Made by a program: the position numbers and the translations under genes. The notes beneath the pieces were generated by a model that was not told the origin of the DNA, did not search any database, and saw only the letters and a list, made by a program, of their open reading frames with translations. A stretch of 62,829 nt of DNA, taken from Seminavis robusta (lineage: Eukaryota > Bacillariophyta > Bacillariophyceae > Naviculales > Naviculaceae). Location: NCBI GenBank assembly GCA_903772945.1, contig CAICTM010000503.1:1-62829 (forward strand). Reading direction: 5' to 3'. How positions within the stretch are numbered: the stretch's first letter is position 1; every line of letters starts with the position of its first letter. This document shows, piece after piece, positions 42,187 through 53,500 of the stretch.

Positions 42187-43623
42187 CTATTTCTTCAAAT
42201 GCGCGAACAATACCATCAGATAGCGAGTGCCTCTGGTGATGTCAGTGCCTCCGTGGATAAGTTGACCGGGGTGAAGCAAAAACTCTCCAAACTTGAGACG
42301 AACCACTGTGTTAGCTTCCGGGAAATACGTCCTAAACGAGAAGAGAAGGATTCATGATTAGGCGACGATGAACGAACCCACAGGAACCACTCGTTGACTG
42401 TCTGCTTGCAGAGCCACGAAGACTTACCCCCCTCCCACGTACGTGTGGCTTCTCGACATCATGAGATTAGCCGTCACATCGCAACGATCATGGTGGAGCT
42501 CAACACCTGGGAGATGTGGGGAAAGGCACTATGTAAGCGCCATGCCTGCTAACACGATGGGGGTGACACAATTCCTTCACTCACCTGTATGGTTTTGATC
42601 ATACTTCAAGACATGTGGCTGGTTCCGATCCACACGGACGGCTTCGGCATGAGAGACTTCGCAAATGCATCGGCTCAGATATTGCAAAATTGGCATGGCA
42701 ATGTCCATCATTCCTGGAATATCTGTCAAAGCAAGGTCTTGCTGTGTCAGAGAATAGAGCTCGGTTCGCCATCCTCCTGTGAGCTCCTTCGCGTGAGCTT
42801 CACATCCCTCCAAGATGCGATCCAAGCGTGCCAAGTGCTCCATGGGAAGCCTCAACTTGAAGATGCGCAGTGAAGGGTGGCCAATGACTTCAGGAGCACA
42901 TCGATATCCCGAGTGGATGAAGGATTCTGGGTGCGACGCCATAGGATAGGGGTGGGGTGGGGGAGGATAGCTGCAACAGTAGTTTGGGTAGTATCCACCA
43001 GAACGAGACCGCATCTCTTGTAGCTGCTGCAATTCCTGGTCTGAATATCTTCCATCCAGAGCAAACGGAGTGAACGCAAATCTACTTTCGTGGCATCTAG
43101 CCGGAAGAGATGTGACCCGTAAAAGCTTTGGCGGCGACCGTATGTTGATATCGTTGTGGCCCCGCTTGGGAACTCGTGCCGTGGGAGGGGTCTTTTGAGG
43201 GGGCGAAGCAAGCACCATTCCGCGCGCAGAGGAGCTGGGCCCTACTCGATGATGCGAGGCGTAGTAAGGCGGGTAGTATGGCGCACTGGGATACCTTTTT
43301 TGCTGAGTGGCGACTGATGCTGCTGTTGTAGCGGTAGGCTTTGCATTTGGGAAAGATCCAACGTCTATCGTCGCCGAGGTTGATGTGACAGACGAAGAAG
43401 ATGATGACGACGACGAAGACAGGCTGAGCGCAATGCTCGGCAGATGTTCATCGTAGGCGCCAACATGCGTGCGAACGGCGCCATCTCTGTGTCTCTGCAT
43501 TGCTTCGACCATGACCTTGTGGTTTTGTTGAGTGGTAGCTTGGCTGATACGAGCTGTTTGCACCTGTGGGATTTCCTGTCGAAAGGGTGTCTGTTGGCGG
43601 TGGTGCGCACAACGCATCATCAT
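42187..43623 (-). CDS. 2-oxoglutarate/Fe(II)-dependent dioxygenase (prolyl/lysyl hydroxylase-like), three exons
   Basis: Exons 43623-42585, 42506-42428 and 42331-42187 join in frame to 420 residues (introns 78 and 96 bp, gtgagt/cag and gtaagt/tag). Reading only the first exon hides the function, because the catalytic residues are in the two small exons. The N-terminal 210 residues are low complexity (poly-Ser, Pro/Tyr). The double-stranded beta-helix begins around residue 240 (YSLTQQDLALTDIPGMM ... QPHVLKYDQNHT). It then reads GVELHHDRCDVTANLMMS with the iron ligands H351-x-D353, SHTYVGGGTYF, and GEFLLHPGQLIHGG with the distal ligand H399. R409 in TRGTRYLMVLF holds 2-oxoglutarate. The GGGTYF and final H...R spacing is that of P4H/PLOD-type enzymes. 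Substrate unknown. Confidence 0.88.
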
Positions 43624-44337
43624 TGGTACTATACCAACTGGACGCCAGAGAAATTATGGATTCGACATGAGCAGAGAGATGAGAGTCTACCGGTACTATC
43701 TCTGGACAGCGAACACCGCCATCAACGCAAACCAAAATAGTCTCCAACTGGTTGGAGCTTTCTGCAGTCAACAGGTACTGACAAAAAGTTGAATCAGACG
43801 GGAAAACAAGCGAAATTCAAATTCGACGCCATGGTGTCAGGCTTTGACGAGAACGGAGTTTCACGTTGTGGCGGACTCCAAAAATCTAAGACTTGCATGT
43901 ATCATAGGTTTGTGATTCTTCGTTTGCCTCTAATACCGGTACTATCCGCACCTCTGTTGTGACAATCACCACGCTGGCCTTTCCCGGCGGGAAGTGGGGC
44001 TGTTTGGAGGGAGAACATTATACGTGTGCATCGCATCTATGCATAAGCATAATTGAACCGCTTCATACCAGTACTAGTACCAGGTGGACACTCGTACCTC
44101 CGGAAGTGCAACAAGGACCATGGAACCAGTGGTAATAGAAGCTATAGACAAGTTTCATTATTCTAGTTACAACTGCTTTGTACATTGGAGCTACCGTACG
44201 GTACGTACGGTACGGTAGCTGAATCAAATTGGCCCCGTCACGCGGGACGTGGTCCACCACCCCGGGTGTGTCCAGGCGGGACGATGAGTTCCGCGCAGCC
44301 TACCAGTAGACGTCCACCGCCGCGTTTGTCAATAGGG
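43624..44337. other. Intergenic region with a near-perfect palindrome
   Basis: Around 44188-44220 overlapping ccgtacgg and gtac words make an almost perfect palindrome of about 32 bp. No gene was supported. The region separates two minus-strand genes and should hold the promoter of the oxygenase gene. Confidence 0.5.
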
Positions 44338-45594
44338 CTACTCCTGGTACGCCGGAGTGGCAATGTGTCGCCGCGACGCCTTGCTCATTCCGCGATAGTT
44401 AGGATTCGTTGGAGGCTCATTGTATTCGTTGAAACCAGACGTATAGTCTGGGTTCATGCTGGGAGTATGCTTCAAAGAATGGTGAAGCATTTGGTCTTCA
44501 TCATGGATTGGCTCTGCGTGAGCAATTGGATATTGTTCCATGTGGTTGGCTTTGTCATTCACTGCTGGTTGAATCTGCTGAATCTCTTGTACAATATCAA
44601 TGGGCACGCTGAATTCAGGATTGGTGGCGCCAAATTTAGTCCTCATTTTGATACGAAGGGTATGGGAAACCTTGATACTCGTTCCCCGGAAGGATTCATG
44701 TGAGCCCTGAGGCACCAGGATGGTGCATCGTGACGATCCTTCATTGTCATTCACGGCAGCCAGCACTTGGCGATAGCTCTTCTGCTTCCTGTTGGCATCG
44801 TGTTGCTTTTTCTTCAAGCTTTCCTTGTCCAGTTTCTGGCTTCCTGTGAAGTGTTGCTCTGAGAACCTTTCTGTCCACAGACGGTTGTAGACTGTTCTGT
44901 AGTGCCCATGAGCAGACCATTGGACAACCTCCGTCAATTCCACTTTCACTTCTTTTACACTTTTCCCACTGTTGTTGATCAAAGCAACATATGCCTCAGC
45001 CTTTTGTCCTGGTGCCAGCTTCGTAACCGGCACTTTGGCACCATATGTTATTTCACCTTTTCTGACCAACCCGAAGGATCTAATTGTCGTGGATGTTGGT
45101 TGCACGATGTACGGAGATGCCTCAGCTGGCTCGGCTCTTGCCAAAATATTCACAGATTGTGTGGCTTGGTAGTTTTTCAAGAATCCTGACCCAGTGAGTT
45201 TGGCCCTCAGACAGTATGCAATTGTAGCGCTGTCCCCATATTCTTCAATCTGCATACTAGAAGGTAGATTCCGAGGCAGTTTTATTTCAAAGGGGACTTC
45301 ATGTTGGCCTCGAACTGTTTTTCCATTCCAAATAACGGAAGAAAGGTTTGGGACTGGCATGTCCATTCGGAAAAATTGGTGTTTTCCGTGGGATGTCACT
45401 CTCACTGTCTGATAATTGTCGCCAACCTTCCTTGTTTCGTTATGCTGAACTGCGGTGTATTCTTTGCCTCTGAAGTAGAGCGCAATGTTAGTTGCACGCA
45501 CAGGCTGGATAGAGCGGATGATTAGTCTTCCAGAAAGCTTTTCTCCAGCACGGACAACACCATTTGTTTGGTCAATTACAAAGTATAGCTTCAT
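44338..45594 (-). CDS. Arrestin-fold protein (arrestin domain-containing), copy 1
   Basis: 418 residues, ATG at 45594, intronless. The N-terminal arrestin domain opens LYFVIDQTNGVVRAGEKLSG, the typical first strands of alpha-arrestins/ARRDC proteins, and continues with ATNIALYFRGKEYT and HEVPFEIKLPRNLPSSM. The C-terminal arrestin domain starts near 175 with ITYGAKVPVTKLAPGQKAEA and contains VPQGSHESFRGTSIKVSHTL. A flexible tail of about 80 residues follows. Members act as adaptors linking membrane proteins to ubiquitin ligases or endosomal sorting. No clear PPxY was seen. It is tandem with, and clearly homologous to, the next gene over its whole length, so the pair arose by local duplication. 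Confidence 0.9.
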   Translation of the reverse strand: MKLYFVIDQTNGVVRAGEKLSGRLIIRSIQPVRATNIALYFRGKEYTAVQHNETRKVGDNYQTVRVTSHGKHQFFRMDMPVPNLSSVIWNGKTVRGQHEVPFEIKLPRNLPSSMQIEEYGDSATIAYCLRAKLTGSGFLKNYQATQSVNILARAEPAEASPYIVQPTSTTIRSFGLVRKGEITYGAKVPVTKLAPGQKAEAYVALINNSGKSVKEVKVELTEVVQWSAHGHYRTVYNRLWTERFSEQHFTGSQKLDKESLKKKQHDANRKQKSYRQVLAAVNDNEGSSRCTILVPQGSHESFRGTSIKVSHTLRIKMRTKFGATNPEFSVPIDIVQEIQQIQPAVNDKANHMEQYPIAHAEPIHDEDQMLHHSLKHTPSMNPDYTSGFNEYNEPPTNPNYRGMSKASRRHIATPAYQE

Positions 45595-46280
45595 TCTGTT
45601 TTGTTTGTTAGATTTTGAACTTTCTCGATGAGGAGATGATTTCTTATTATTTTGTGAGCGCCATCCATGGCAAAAGAGGAATGATCACCGGCAGTACCGG
45701 TATCCGGTTCCGTCTATCAAGCAAGTGAACCGCGTCTCAGGCCGCCTTTGGTTCAATTGTGTGTTAAATCCTTTCGTTGAAGCAGGACTCGACTACTTCA
45801 ATGCACTTTTAACAAGCGCTATCGTACCACAGTTGCCTTTCGTACTGGTACGAAGTTCGAAGTTCGAAGCCTGCAAACAAGGACGGCACGGCACGGCACA
45901 GATCAACAGGGGGGGCTACAACTCTGAGACACAGCTCAGCTCAGCTCAAATGGGTTTGCCTGGGCTTTGAGAGTATACTGCATCTGGATTGGTAACAGCT
46001 GGAATGAGTTCTTTGTTCTCGGCCTCGCATCGGTTACTAGTAGTAGCTTGCCCTTGTTGGTGACCCAAAAGCCATCACGCAGTTTGTTTCCCCTTCATGC
46101 ACTTGAGTCCGAACGCACATTCTCGACAACTTGCGGCTCTACCGGTACACTGTCTTTGAGATGTGCAGAGCCACATGCATGCATGGTCACATCCAATTGA
46201 TCCATACATCGTAGCTGGCTAGAGGGCACTACATTTTAGTAAATAGTAATCATGTCTATGTGTTACAGTAGCTGCTAGAC
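45595..46280. other. Spacer between the two arrestin-fold genes
   Basis: 686 bp without a credible gene. It should contain the promoter of copy 1 and the 3' end of copy 2. Nothing else was recognised. Confidence 0.45.
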
Positions 46281-47600
46281 TTAAACAGTAATCTGGTAGC
46301 AGGGGCAACTGGAAACAGGACGGACTGATAGCTCAAGGTAACCGGTGCTCATGGGCTGAGTACTAGCGTAGGCAATGGGATAGCTGTTGGAATGTCCGTT
46401 CGGAATCTCAACAACCGCACTGACAGGGGCAATGTAGCGGTATTCTTCTGGTGTTTGGTCTTGGCAGATGGGCTGAACATCGAAGGCAATGGGACATGAT
46501 GCAGCAGTTCGAGACATGGTAACAGCCGCAGCAACAAAGTCATACGATGGATCATGTTGCTCCGCAGCGATGTTCAAAGGGACGGTGAATTCTGGATTAG
46601 AAAAGCCTGCCTTTGTTTTCAATGTGACTTGAAGGTTGTACGAAATCTCAGTGCTTGTGCCCCTGAATGTCTCGTGCGTATCTGCAGGTATGGGTAGTCT
46701 GCACCATGATCCAGCGTTCCCCCTTCGCCCTCTTGTCTCGTCCGTTTCGTGCAACGCTCGAAGGATATCGTTGAAGTTCTTTTTGTGGCGGTTGGTCTCT
46801 TGTAGCTTCTTCGCCATGGTCACCTTGCCAAGCTTTTGGCACCTTGTAAAGTGACGAGCAGGGAATGTTGCTTCCGAGATTGTCTGCTGGGCGGTTCGGT
46901 ATTGTCCGTGTGCAGACCACTGGATAACCTTTTGCACCTGGACTTGTACTTCTTCAAGGCTTGCCCGGCTGTTATTGACAAGTGCTATTTGGACCTGGAC
47001 CTCTTTCCCAGGTTCCAGGTTGGTATTCAAAACTTTGGCCCCATAGTCGATATCCCCTTTTGAAAGAAGCAATCTACTGATCTCAGCTGTCCTTGGCTGC
47101 ACAACGCGCTTGGCCTCCTTGAGTTCCCCACTGTTTGCCATCACTTGAACTGGTAGCAATGCCCTGTTGGTGGCAGAAAATGTGCCGACCCCTCCCAAAA
47201 CTGCTTTCAGGCAGTAGCAAACTCTGGCGTATCCCTGCCCCGTATTGATGTACATTGTGGATGGTAGATTCTGTGGCAGCTCAACGACAAAGGGAATCTC
47301 GTGGCATCCAGGTACCAATCTCCTGTTCTGAATGATGCTGGATATATTTGGAACTGGTATGTCAACATGGACTATCTGGTTCCTTTCCCTTTGGGAGTCA
47401 CCAGCTGCGAAAAAGATTCGCTCGTCCAAAGGCAATTTTTCTTTGTTGTGTTCAATGGAGGTGATCTCGGTACCCTTGAAGCAGAAGGTCAGGTTGGTGG
47501 CGCGAATCGGTTGCGCGGAATAAACCGATAATACCCCCGACAGTTTGCTTCCCGCTTGGACTTTTCCGCAGGTTTGGTCAATACTCAGGAAGAGGCTCAT
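46281..47600 (-). CDS. Arrestin-fold protein (arrestin domain-containing), copy 2
   Basis: 439 residues, ATG at 47600, intronless. The same two-domain layout as copy 1: LFLSIDQTCGKVQAGSKLSG at the N-terminus, CHEIPFVVELPQNLPSTM, then the second domain with IDYGAKVLNTNLEPGKEVQV and IPADTHETFRGTSTEISYNL. The shared segment VIQWSAHGQYRTAQQT corresponds to VVQWSAHGHYRTVYNR in copy 1. Divergence is considerable, so the duplication is not recent. The tail is different and lacks obvious PPxY motifs. The likely role is a trafficking adaptor at endosomes or the plasma membrane. Confidence 0.9.
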   Translation of the reverse strand: MSLFLSIDQTCGKVQAGSKLSGVLSVYSAQPIRATNLTFCFKGTEITSIEHNKEKLPLDERIFFAAGDSQRERNQIVHVDIPVPNISSIIQNRRLVPGCHEIPFVVELPQNLPSTMYINTGQGYARVCYCLKAVLGGVGTFSATNRALLPVQVMANSGELKEAKRVVQPRTAEISRLLLSKGDIDYGAKVLNTNLEPGKEVQVQIALVNNSRASLEEVQVQVQKVIQWSAHGQYRTAQQTISEATFPARHFTRCQKLGKVTMAKKLQETNRHKKNFNDILRALHETDETRGRRGNAGSWCRLPIPADTHETFRGTSTEISYNLQVTLKTKAGFSNPEFTVPLNIAAEQHDPSYDFVAAAVTMSRTAASCPIAFDVQPICQDQTPEEYRYIAPVSAVVEIPNGHSNSYPIAYASTQPMSTGYLELSVRPVSSCPCYQITV

Positions 47601-48202
47601 CTATTATGGTGGAGAGAGTTGTTGTGGTTGCTTTGTTGTTGTCTTTGTTGTTGTTTTTATGGGCAGATTCGTGTGGACCTGGGCTGCGCGGCGATGAGGT
47701 TGTGGGAGTGGGAGTGAGGCTTGCATGCAGAGAACAGTCGGAAAGATCTCTTGGCGTCTGACCAGTCGGAACAGCTTTTGGATGCAGGTAGATACGGTAA
47801 ATAAATTTTTGTCAATCATTTATTCAAAGTAATAATTGTCTCAAAATTGTCTCAACTACCTGTTGAAAGATTCCAGTCAAGATCGAAATTCCTACTCTTT
47901 CCCGCTGCACCGGTGAAGCGCTTGAGGTGAGCACAACATATGTTATCAGAGCCTCTGATCAGTTTGACGAAGAGGATGTTCTCGTTACCAGGTACCGAGT
48001 TCGCCTGAACAGACTACTAGCTAGCTAGTCACCCATGAAGAGCAGCGAATGGGTGGACGAATCTACAAATTCTATGATACCCTGCACCTCATGTTGTGAA
48101 ACTTACCCAGCCTCTTCTGAGCTGACCAGGCGCCTTGAAAAGAGTGAGGATGGGTCGAGAAATAATAGTCTATCGTGATCGTTTCTCCTGGTACTGGTAC
48201 CA
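47601..48202. other. Gene-free stretch
   Basis: The right flank of the arrestin copy 2 start, with gttgtt-rich sequence just upstream of the ATG and a CTAGCTAGCTAG run near 48018-48030. No gene was supported. Confidence 0.45.
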
Positions 48203-48535
48203 TCAGATCAAAGGCAAAACCGGGGTGTAGCGTACTGGACGGGTATTTGTGTGATTCTTAGGCTTGTCAGTGGCTTTGAACTTTGACTGGTGTTTATACA
48301 CCCCTCCCGGCTTATAATGCGAAAGATACTCCGTTCTTCCAAGAATGTTCTGGAAGCAAGGCCAGGTGCCAAAATTCTTTCCGCCACCAAGTTCTATCGT
48401 GTCATGGGAAGATCGGGTGGGAACCTTCTGTGACAAGGGGCCATCATCGTCGACGACAATGCTACCCTTTCCGAATTCTGCTGGCTTTGAGAAGGCATTG
48501 GCATTTATTTTTACTATTCGAATACTTGGAGCCAT
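48203..48535 (-). CDS. Possible small protein of unknown function
   Basis: An open frame of 110 residues from the ATG at 48535 (a longer form starts at 48562). It reads MAPSIRIVKINANAFSKPAE and later GGGKNFGTWPCFQNILGRTE. There is no known domain, membrane helix or signal. It is divergent from the DUF151 gene with about 150 bp between starts. The composition looks more coding-like than its shadows on the plus strand, but two plus-strand frames of similar length overlap it. Confidence 0.3.
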   Translation of the reverse strand: MAPSIRIVKINANAFSKPAEFGKGSIVVDDDGPLSQKVPTRSSHDTIELGGGKNFGTWPCFQNILGRTEYLSHYKPGGVYKHQSKFKATDKPKNHTNTRPVRYTPVLPLI

Positions 48536-48684
48536 CTGCAAGACACCAATTCCATCAACCATCCATCAAATCATTTTATTTCGTTTGGAAGCTTCAAAAG
48601 ATCGCAACAATTGAGTGTTGATTGAATTCCCAATAAATAGGATTCTCGTTTCATTTTTTGTACCGTATTTTAGAATTGACCAAG

Positions 48685-49800
48685 ATGATGATTGTCAAGC
48701 AGAAAATGGCCACTCTGGTGGTGACTGGTCTCATGGCGGTGAATGTGGCCACGGCGTGGCTCTCCAGGAGCAGTCCAACTGTCATTGGTGGTTCTTTGCG
48801 TCCAAAGACGACAGCCTTGTTCTACAGAGATTTGCCGGAAGAGGCAGAAGAACCCATTCTACCCGTATCGATTCGCCGTCGTGCTTCGTTGGAAGGCGTC
48901 TCCCTGGCACCGACTGGATTCTGGGTCATGCTCCGCATTGCCCAAGATGGCTATCTACCATGGCAAGTGACCGATGACCCTCAAGATGCCTACGCGGCCA
49001 CTTCGGCCGAAGCCTTGACCATGATTCAATTGCTCAGTGGGGTCGACATGGCCGGTGCCATTTTGCCACCCGATGTCTTGGCCAAATTGGTCATTCATCA
49101 TTGCGAATCCCTCGTCGCGCAGCAGCAAAGTCCCATGTTTTTTGCCAAGCAAGTGGCCATCGCCAAGGATATTTTGGACTATGTCCAAGAGACACTGCCC
49201 AATTCCACCGTGGCATTTTCGCAAGTCCATCAATGGACACAGTCGCGTGTACAGCTCCCCGAGGCCACATTGGATGAAGTCTTGGTCACGGACAACACCC
49301 AAGCACCCTTTGCATTGACGTGTACTCTTCGTGATTTTGGCAGTTTGACCTTTACGCCCAGTTTGCAAAGTTTGCAAGCCGTATTGTACCAATTCAGTCC
49401 CCAAACGTCCTTGGCATTTACGGCATTGGCATTGGCTCTCCGCTATCGAGCACCCATTACGGTTCAGTCAAAAGAAAAATTGCCACTCACATTGCAAGGC
49501 ATTCAACAAAAATTCCCCATGTACGCGGCCAAATCGACCTTGCAACAGTCGTCCAACCGAGTCCAACAAAACATTGTTCGAGGCTTTGAGATTCACAAAC
49601 TCTCTGGGGCCTTGAAAATTGCACTGGAAAAGGGAGATCATGCCGCCGCGGCTAAAATTCGAAAAGCATTGGACGAATACGATTCCATGGATGAATTGCC
49701 CACGGCGGAACTACAAGAAGATGGATTGGTGGAACAACCACAAGATCTCAATGATGATGGCCTGCAGCAAAACAACATGACCATGAGTGTGTTTCAATAA
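48685..49800 (+). CDS. Plastid-targeted DUF151 (bifunctional nuclease-like) protein with UVR motif
   Basis: 371 residues from the ATG at 48685; the longer frame begins with TTG. The N-terminus (MATLVVTGLMAVNVATA/WLSR) is a signal peptide with a plastid-type aromatic residue after the cleavage site. A DUF151-like domain covers about 50-270: GFWVMLRIAQDGYLPWQV, then AYAATSAEALTMIQLLSGVD, and the C-terminal hallmark TALALALRYRAPITVQ, comparable to A-I-A-L-A-x-R-x-x-A-P-I-x-V. Near the end is a UVR motif, LSGALKIALEKGDHAAAAKI. The same combination occurs in the plant BBD1/BBD2 bifunctional nucleases. The first half of the domain is divergent, so nuclease activity is uncertain. Confidence 0.72.
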   Translation: MMIVKQKMATLVVTGLMAVNVATAWLSRSSPTVIGGSLRPKTTALFYRDLPEEAEEPILPVSIRRRASLEGVSLAPTGFWVMLRIAQDGYLPWQVTDDPQDAYAATSAEALTMIQLLSGVDMAGAILPPDVLAKLVIHHCESLVAQQQSPMFFAKQVAIAKDILDYVQETLPNSTVAFSQVHQWTQSRVQLPEATLDEVLVTDNTQAPFALTCTLRDFGSLTFTPSLQSLQAVLYQFSPQTSLAFTALALALRYRAPITVQSKEKLPLTLQGIQQKFPMYAAKSTLQQSSNRVQQNIVRGFEIHKLSGALKIALEKGDHAAAAKIRKALDEYDSMDELPTAELQEDGLVEQPQDLNDDGLQQNNMTMSVFQ

Positions 49801-50555
49801 TGAACGAATGAATGAACCAACAGATACATTTAGATGGTGGATCACGCCACCAAAACAAGACGGAAATGGTTCTTCCGCCGAAAAGAGAATAGATATGGAG
49901 TATAAGCTTGGGTACACAAAGTATGTTTTATGACAGCGAACTAATTGGCGAGGTCGAGAGAGACAAACAAGAAAAAGCGGTCCATAGCAAGCCATGAACA
50001 GATTAGTATCTAGCTGTCTAGCTCTTTTTGATTAATTAAGAAAGAAAGCTTCGGGATGTTTGTGGCTCTTTACATGTTGTAAGGGGTGCTGGGTTACAAC
50101 GTGGCTATGTATTGTCCTACCTAGTTATTTTAATAATGGATGAACACACCCACTTCGGCCATTTCCATTCACAATCGCCCCTCCGTGGGCGTATTTCAGA
50201 TCCACTGTCTTATGGTCTTGACTTCGCTCTGCTCATCGTGGATTGGCATGAGGTTCGTTCCTTGCACAGATCCTGCGACTGAGATGGCAACAACAGCACA
50301 GCACGTGGAATTATCTATTGAGGCTCTGGTGGGCCCGGATGATTGAAACAAGTCAAGTTGGCTCAAACATGGTTTCTAGCCTGCCTAACGAAGACGAAAA
50401 AGCAATCCATGCTATCCGCAGGCAATATTTGGTTAGCTAGTTTGCATAAAAACTCATGGTTAGAGGACATACGCGTCGTTCTATCATAGCTGATTTTGTG
50501 TGCAAACACATGTATTGGATATATATGCTTATTGGAGAGGAACTATAGCTTTGAA
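49801..50555. other. Gene-free stretch between convergent genes
   Basis: The 3' flanks of the DUF151 gene and the cyclase/phosphodiesterase gene. AT-rich in places (50020-50040). No feature was recognised. Confidence 0.5.
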
Positions 50556-53500
50556 TCACTCTCCCCCTTTTTTGCGGACTTGTCCATGAAGATCAAAAAG
50601 AGGTACGCGGACACGAGGCGACATGCTCTCTCGTCCTTCCTCCTCTTGGGAGTCACTCTCCGTTTCTGGTTCGGTATCTGTGAAGGACGTTTCATTGCCC
50701 GATTTCTTCATGCCCTTTCTCTTGTTGTCAAACTGCTTGTCCCAAAAAGTACGGTTGGTGCCTAGCTTTGACTCACATCTTTCAATCATCTTGGCAGTGA
50801 CCTCTTCACCCTTCAGTTTCCATTCATGTAAGTTGGCAGTTGCGCTTCGCAAGTACTCGTACCCGGCCACCCCAAAACAGCCAGAGTCGCAAAGCTTGCG
50901 TGCCAACGGAACTGATCGTGGGAAAACAAAGGGAAACATTGCATGAGGACACTGTTGACTCCTTGGGATGCGAAACCACAAGAGAAACGATGGACTCACT
51001 GATGTAATTTTCGAAAAACCAAATCTCTCCCTTGTACCATCCTGGACGAGGATCATCTTCTGTGTGGCCCTGCAGATACGCCCGGTATTGTTCCTCGAAT
51101 AGGCGCCCATTGTACTTCATATAAATGCCCCAGTGTTGCATGCAGTGTGCCACATCTGACGCTTGGATGATGCTAAACGGATAGGTAGTTCAACAAAAGC
51201 AACATCAGGAAAGTGATTGAGACCCAGTCCAAATAATATGCAAGCAACTTTCTCAGCCGCATTCTTGTGACTTACTATTCAAACAGAATCGTTGCCTTCT
51301 TGTTGGATAACTGTTTCAATCGAATCTGTTCCTTCTGTTGCCTTGCTGATCTTGCTCTTGTGTCAAAAACTATTTTGTGCAGATTCGTGATGTGGTCCAC
51401 TATTATAAGGAAAGGAGAGGAAAAGAGAAGTTAGCATTGAGAGTGCAAATCTCATGGGGGCAGCCCTTGTTGCCAAGGCGAGTATACCCACCATATTGCA
51501 TTTTCGGATAGCAGTCAATGAAAGCCATCCATCCGACGCCAAAGCCTTCGGTGCGAGCAAAGTTGAACTTGGGCGAGACCATTGGACCAAAGCCTTCAAG
51601 CAAAAACAAGAAGACAACCCTCGACCAGGTGACCCAAAGCGTCTCCAGGAACTTGAGAGACTCTTGAGACCGGTCATAGATTTCTTGATCATCCGCACTA
51701 ACGCCTCTTTCCAATTTGCTGAATGCTCTGCGCTTGTATTGGAGGTGAGGATAGATCGTCAGATACAGCGCCACTGAAAAGAAAAGCTCGAACCCCCAAA
51801 CAGTGGCATTGGGAGCAAAGGGGAAAAGGTATCCAATGGAGGTGGATACTCCTTGGCAAAGCGCAAAGAAGTACTTGGACTTCAAACCAAGCTCTTTGTT
51901 CGGCACATCAACACCGTCTGATACGAAGTAGATCAAAAAGGCCATGGGACCCCACTCGCACATGCGAAGTAAGTGTACCCTAGTCCCCAACACAGGATCT
52001 ATCAGGACTGGAACCTTGCAGCCGAATGCCATGACTCCGTTTGTGACAAGTGCAAAAGTTTTGATGGCGACCACACCAACAACAGCACCAGTCATTGGCT
52101 CTGCATGTGGGTCAAAGACCTTGACCAGATATGGTACAGCGTTGTACATGTAGGAGACTGCGATGAAACAAAAGGCGACGATCTCAGCTTTGCGCTCCCA
52201 GCCTTCCAACACAACGATCTGGTCATCGGGGGTCAAATGGTATGCCACGTTAACAAGGACAAACCATAGAATGGCACAAACGAATGCTGCGACGCGGAAA
52301 TGCCATTCGATGCGGTTCAGCTCGCCCAAGTAGAATTCGTCGATTTGGAGACGGTCCCTGGCTTGCTTTGATGTCTTTTCGTCTTCAAAGGCATCGTCCC
52401 AACGCATTTGTCGGATACCCTTCAATTCTTGGTCCGCGATATCAGTGGCTAGCACCGACGAGATCATGAACTTGTAGTACCTTTTTGTTTCTTCTGGGTC
52501 ATTCGCCAAGAGCATTTCTCGAAGGTCCTTGTACTTGTCGTTAGCAAAAACATGCATGGAAAGGACCAGCGAGTGCTGCTCGGCAATGCTTTTTCCATCG
52601 TAACGGGCAGCCATTTCCTAGAGAGAGCCAACGAATGCAAGTGGGTAAGTAGTATTTAGGAGGTGACAAGTATTAATCTTTGTGAGTACTTGCGTACCTT
52701 GTTGATCTTCATGAGCTGTTTATTCGTGACACCCAAGTGCGCGACGTCGTGGATCATTGCTGCCTGGACAGCTGCGAAGTGCATGAGAGGATCGCAGGAA
52801 ATTCCATAAGTTCTGTCATGGAACTCGCGCGATATCTTGGAACCTCCATTTGCATTCGTTTCCAGCTTCTGGAAACCACCTTGATCGGGGGTGATGATTT
52901 GACCAAGAAGATTGTTGGCCGACAAGACAACATCTGTGTGTTGGGGGTGAGATAAACATGTCAGAAGTGCGATTGAGCAATCGTGCGCGTTTCAAGATGT
53001 GACAAAGTTACGTACGAGAGGCATGCTCATAGCTGTATGACGAGAGAGTTCGCGAGAGGAAGGAGAGGGATTTGTCAGCCATCATAATGTGTAGCCAGCC
53101 GTGGGAAATGAAAATCTCCTTCACTTACTTGTGGAATGCCACGTCGTTGTAAAGGGAGGCACACTCCTCCACGTACTCCCGCACTTGGGCTACAACCTTT
53201 CGACCTAGGATGACCTTGCTGGGGTCTTCTTGTTCCAGACCCTCTTCATAGGAAGCAAACGGAATGGATTCTGCGACGTGGTTTACAAGGGAGCGATGGG
53301 CAACGTACTTTTTGTACTCAACCTTGCTCGTGTCTCTGGAATAATCTTGAGCAAGGTTCTTCCCATGGCGTCGGTCGATTGCTCTGCGTCGAGCCACGAC
53401 CTTTCGTAACAAATCAAGTAACACTTCAGTGTTCCAGTCAATGAGACGCTCGTGATTTACCCCCTTCGATTCATAGTCTTGTACCCGGAAGCTTCCATCC

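Noticed and set aside
50556..51110. 184-residue minus-strand frame as a separate gene
   Set aside because: Only its second part is coding; it is the last exon of the cyclase/phosphodiesterase gene and carries the end of the phosphodiesterase domain.
51400..52310. Reading the membrane-helix segment as an intron of the phosphodiesterase gene
   Set aside because: It is open in frame for over 900 bp and strongly coding-like, and there is no consensus donor near 52310-52390, whereas nearly all other introns of this gene have clear GTAAG/GTGAG-type donors.
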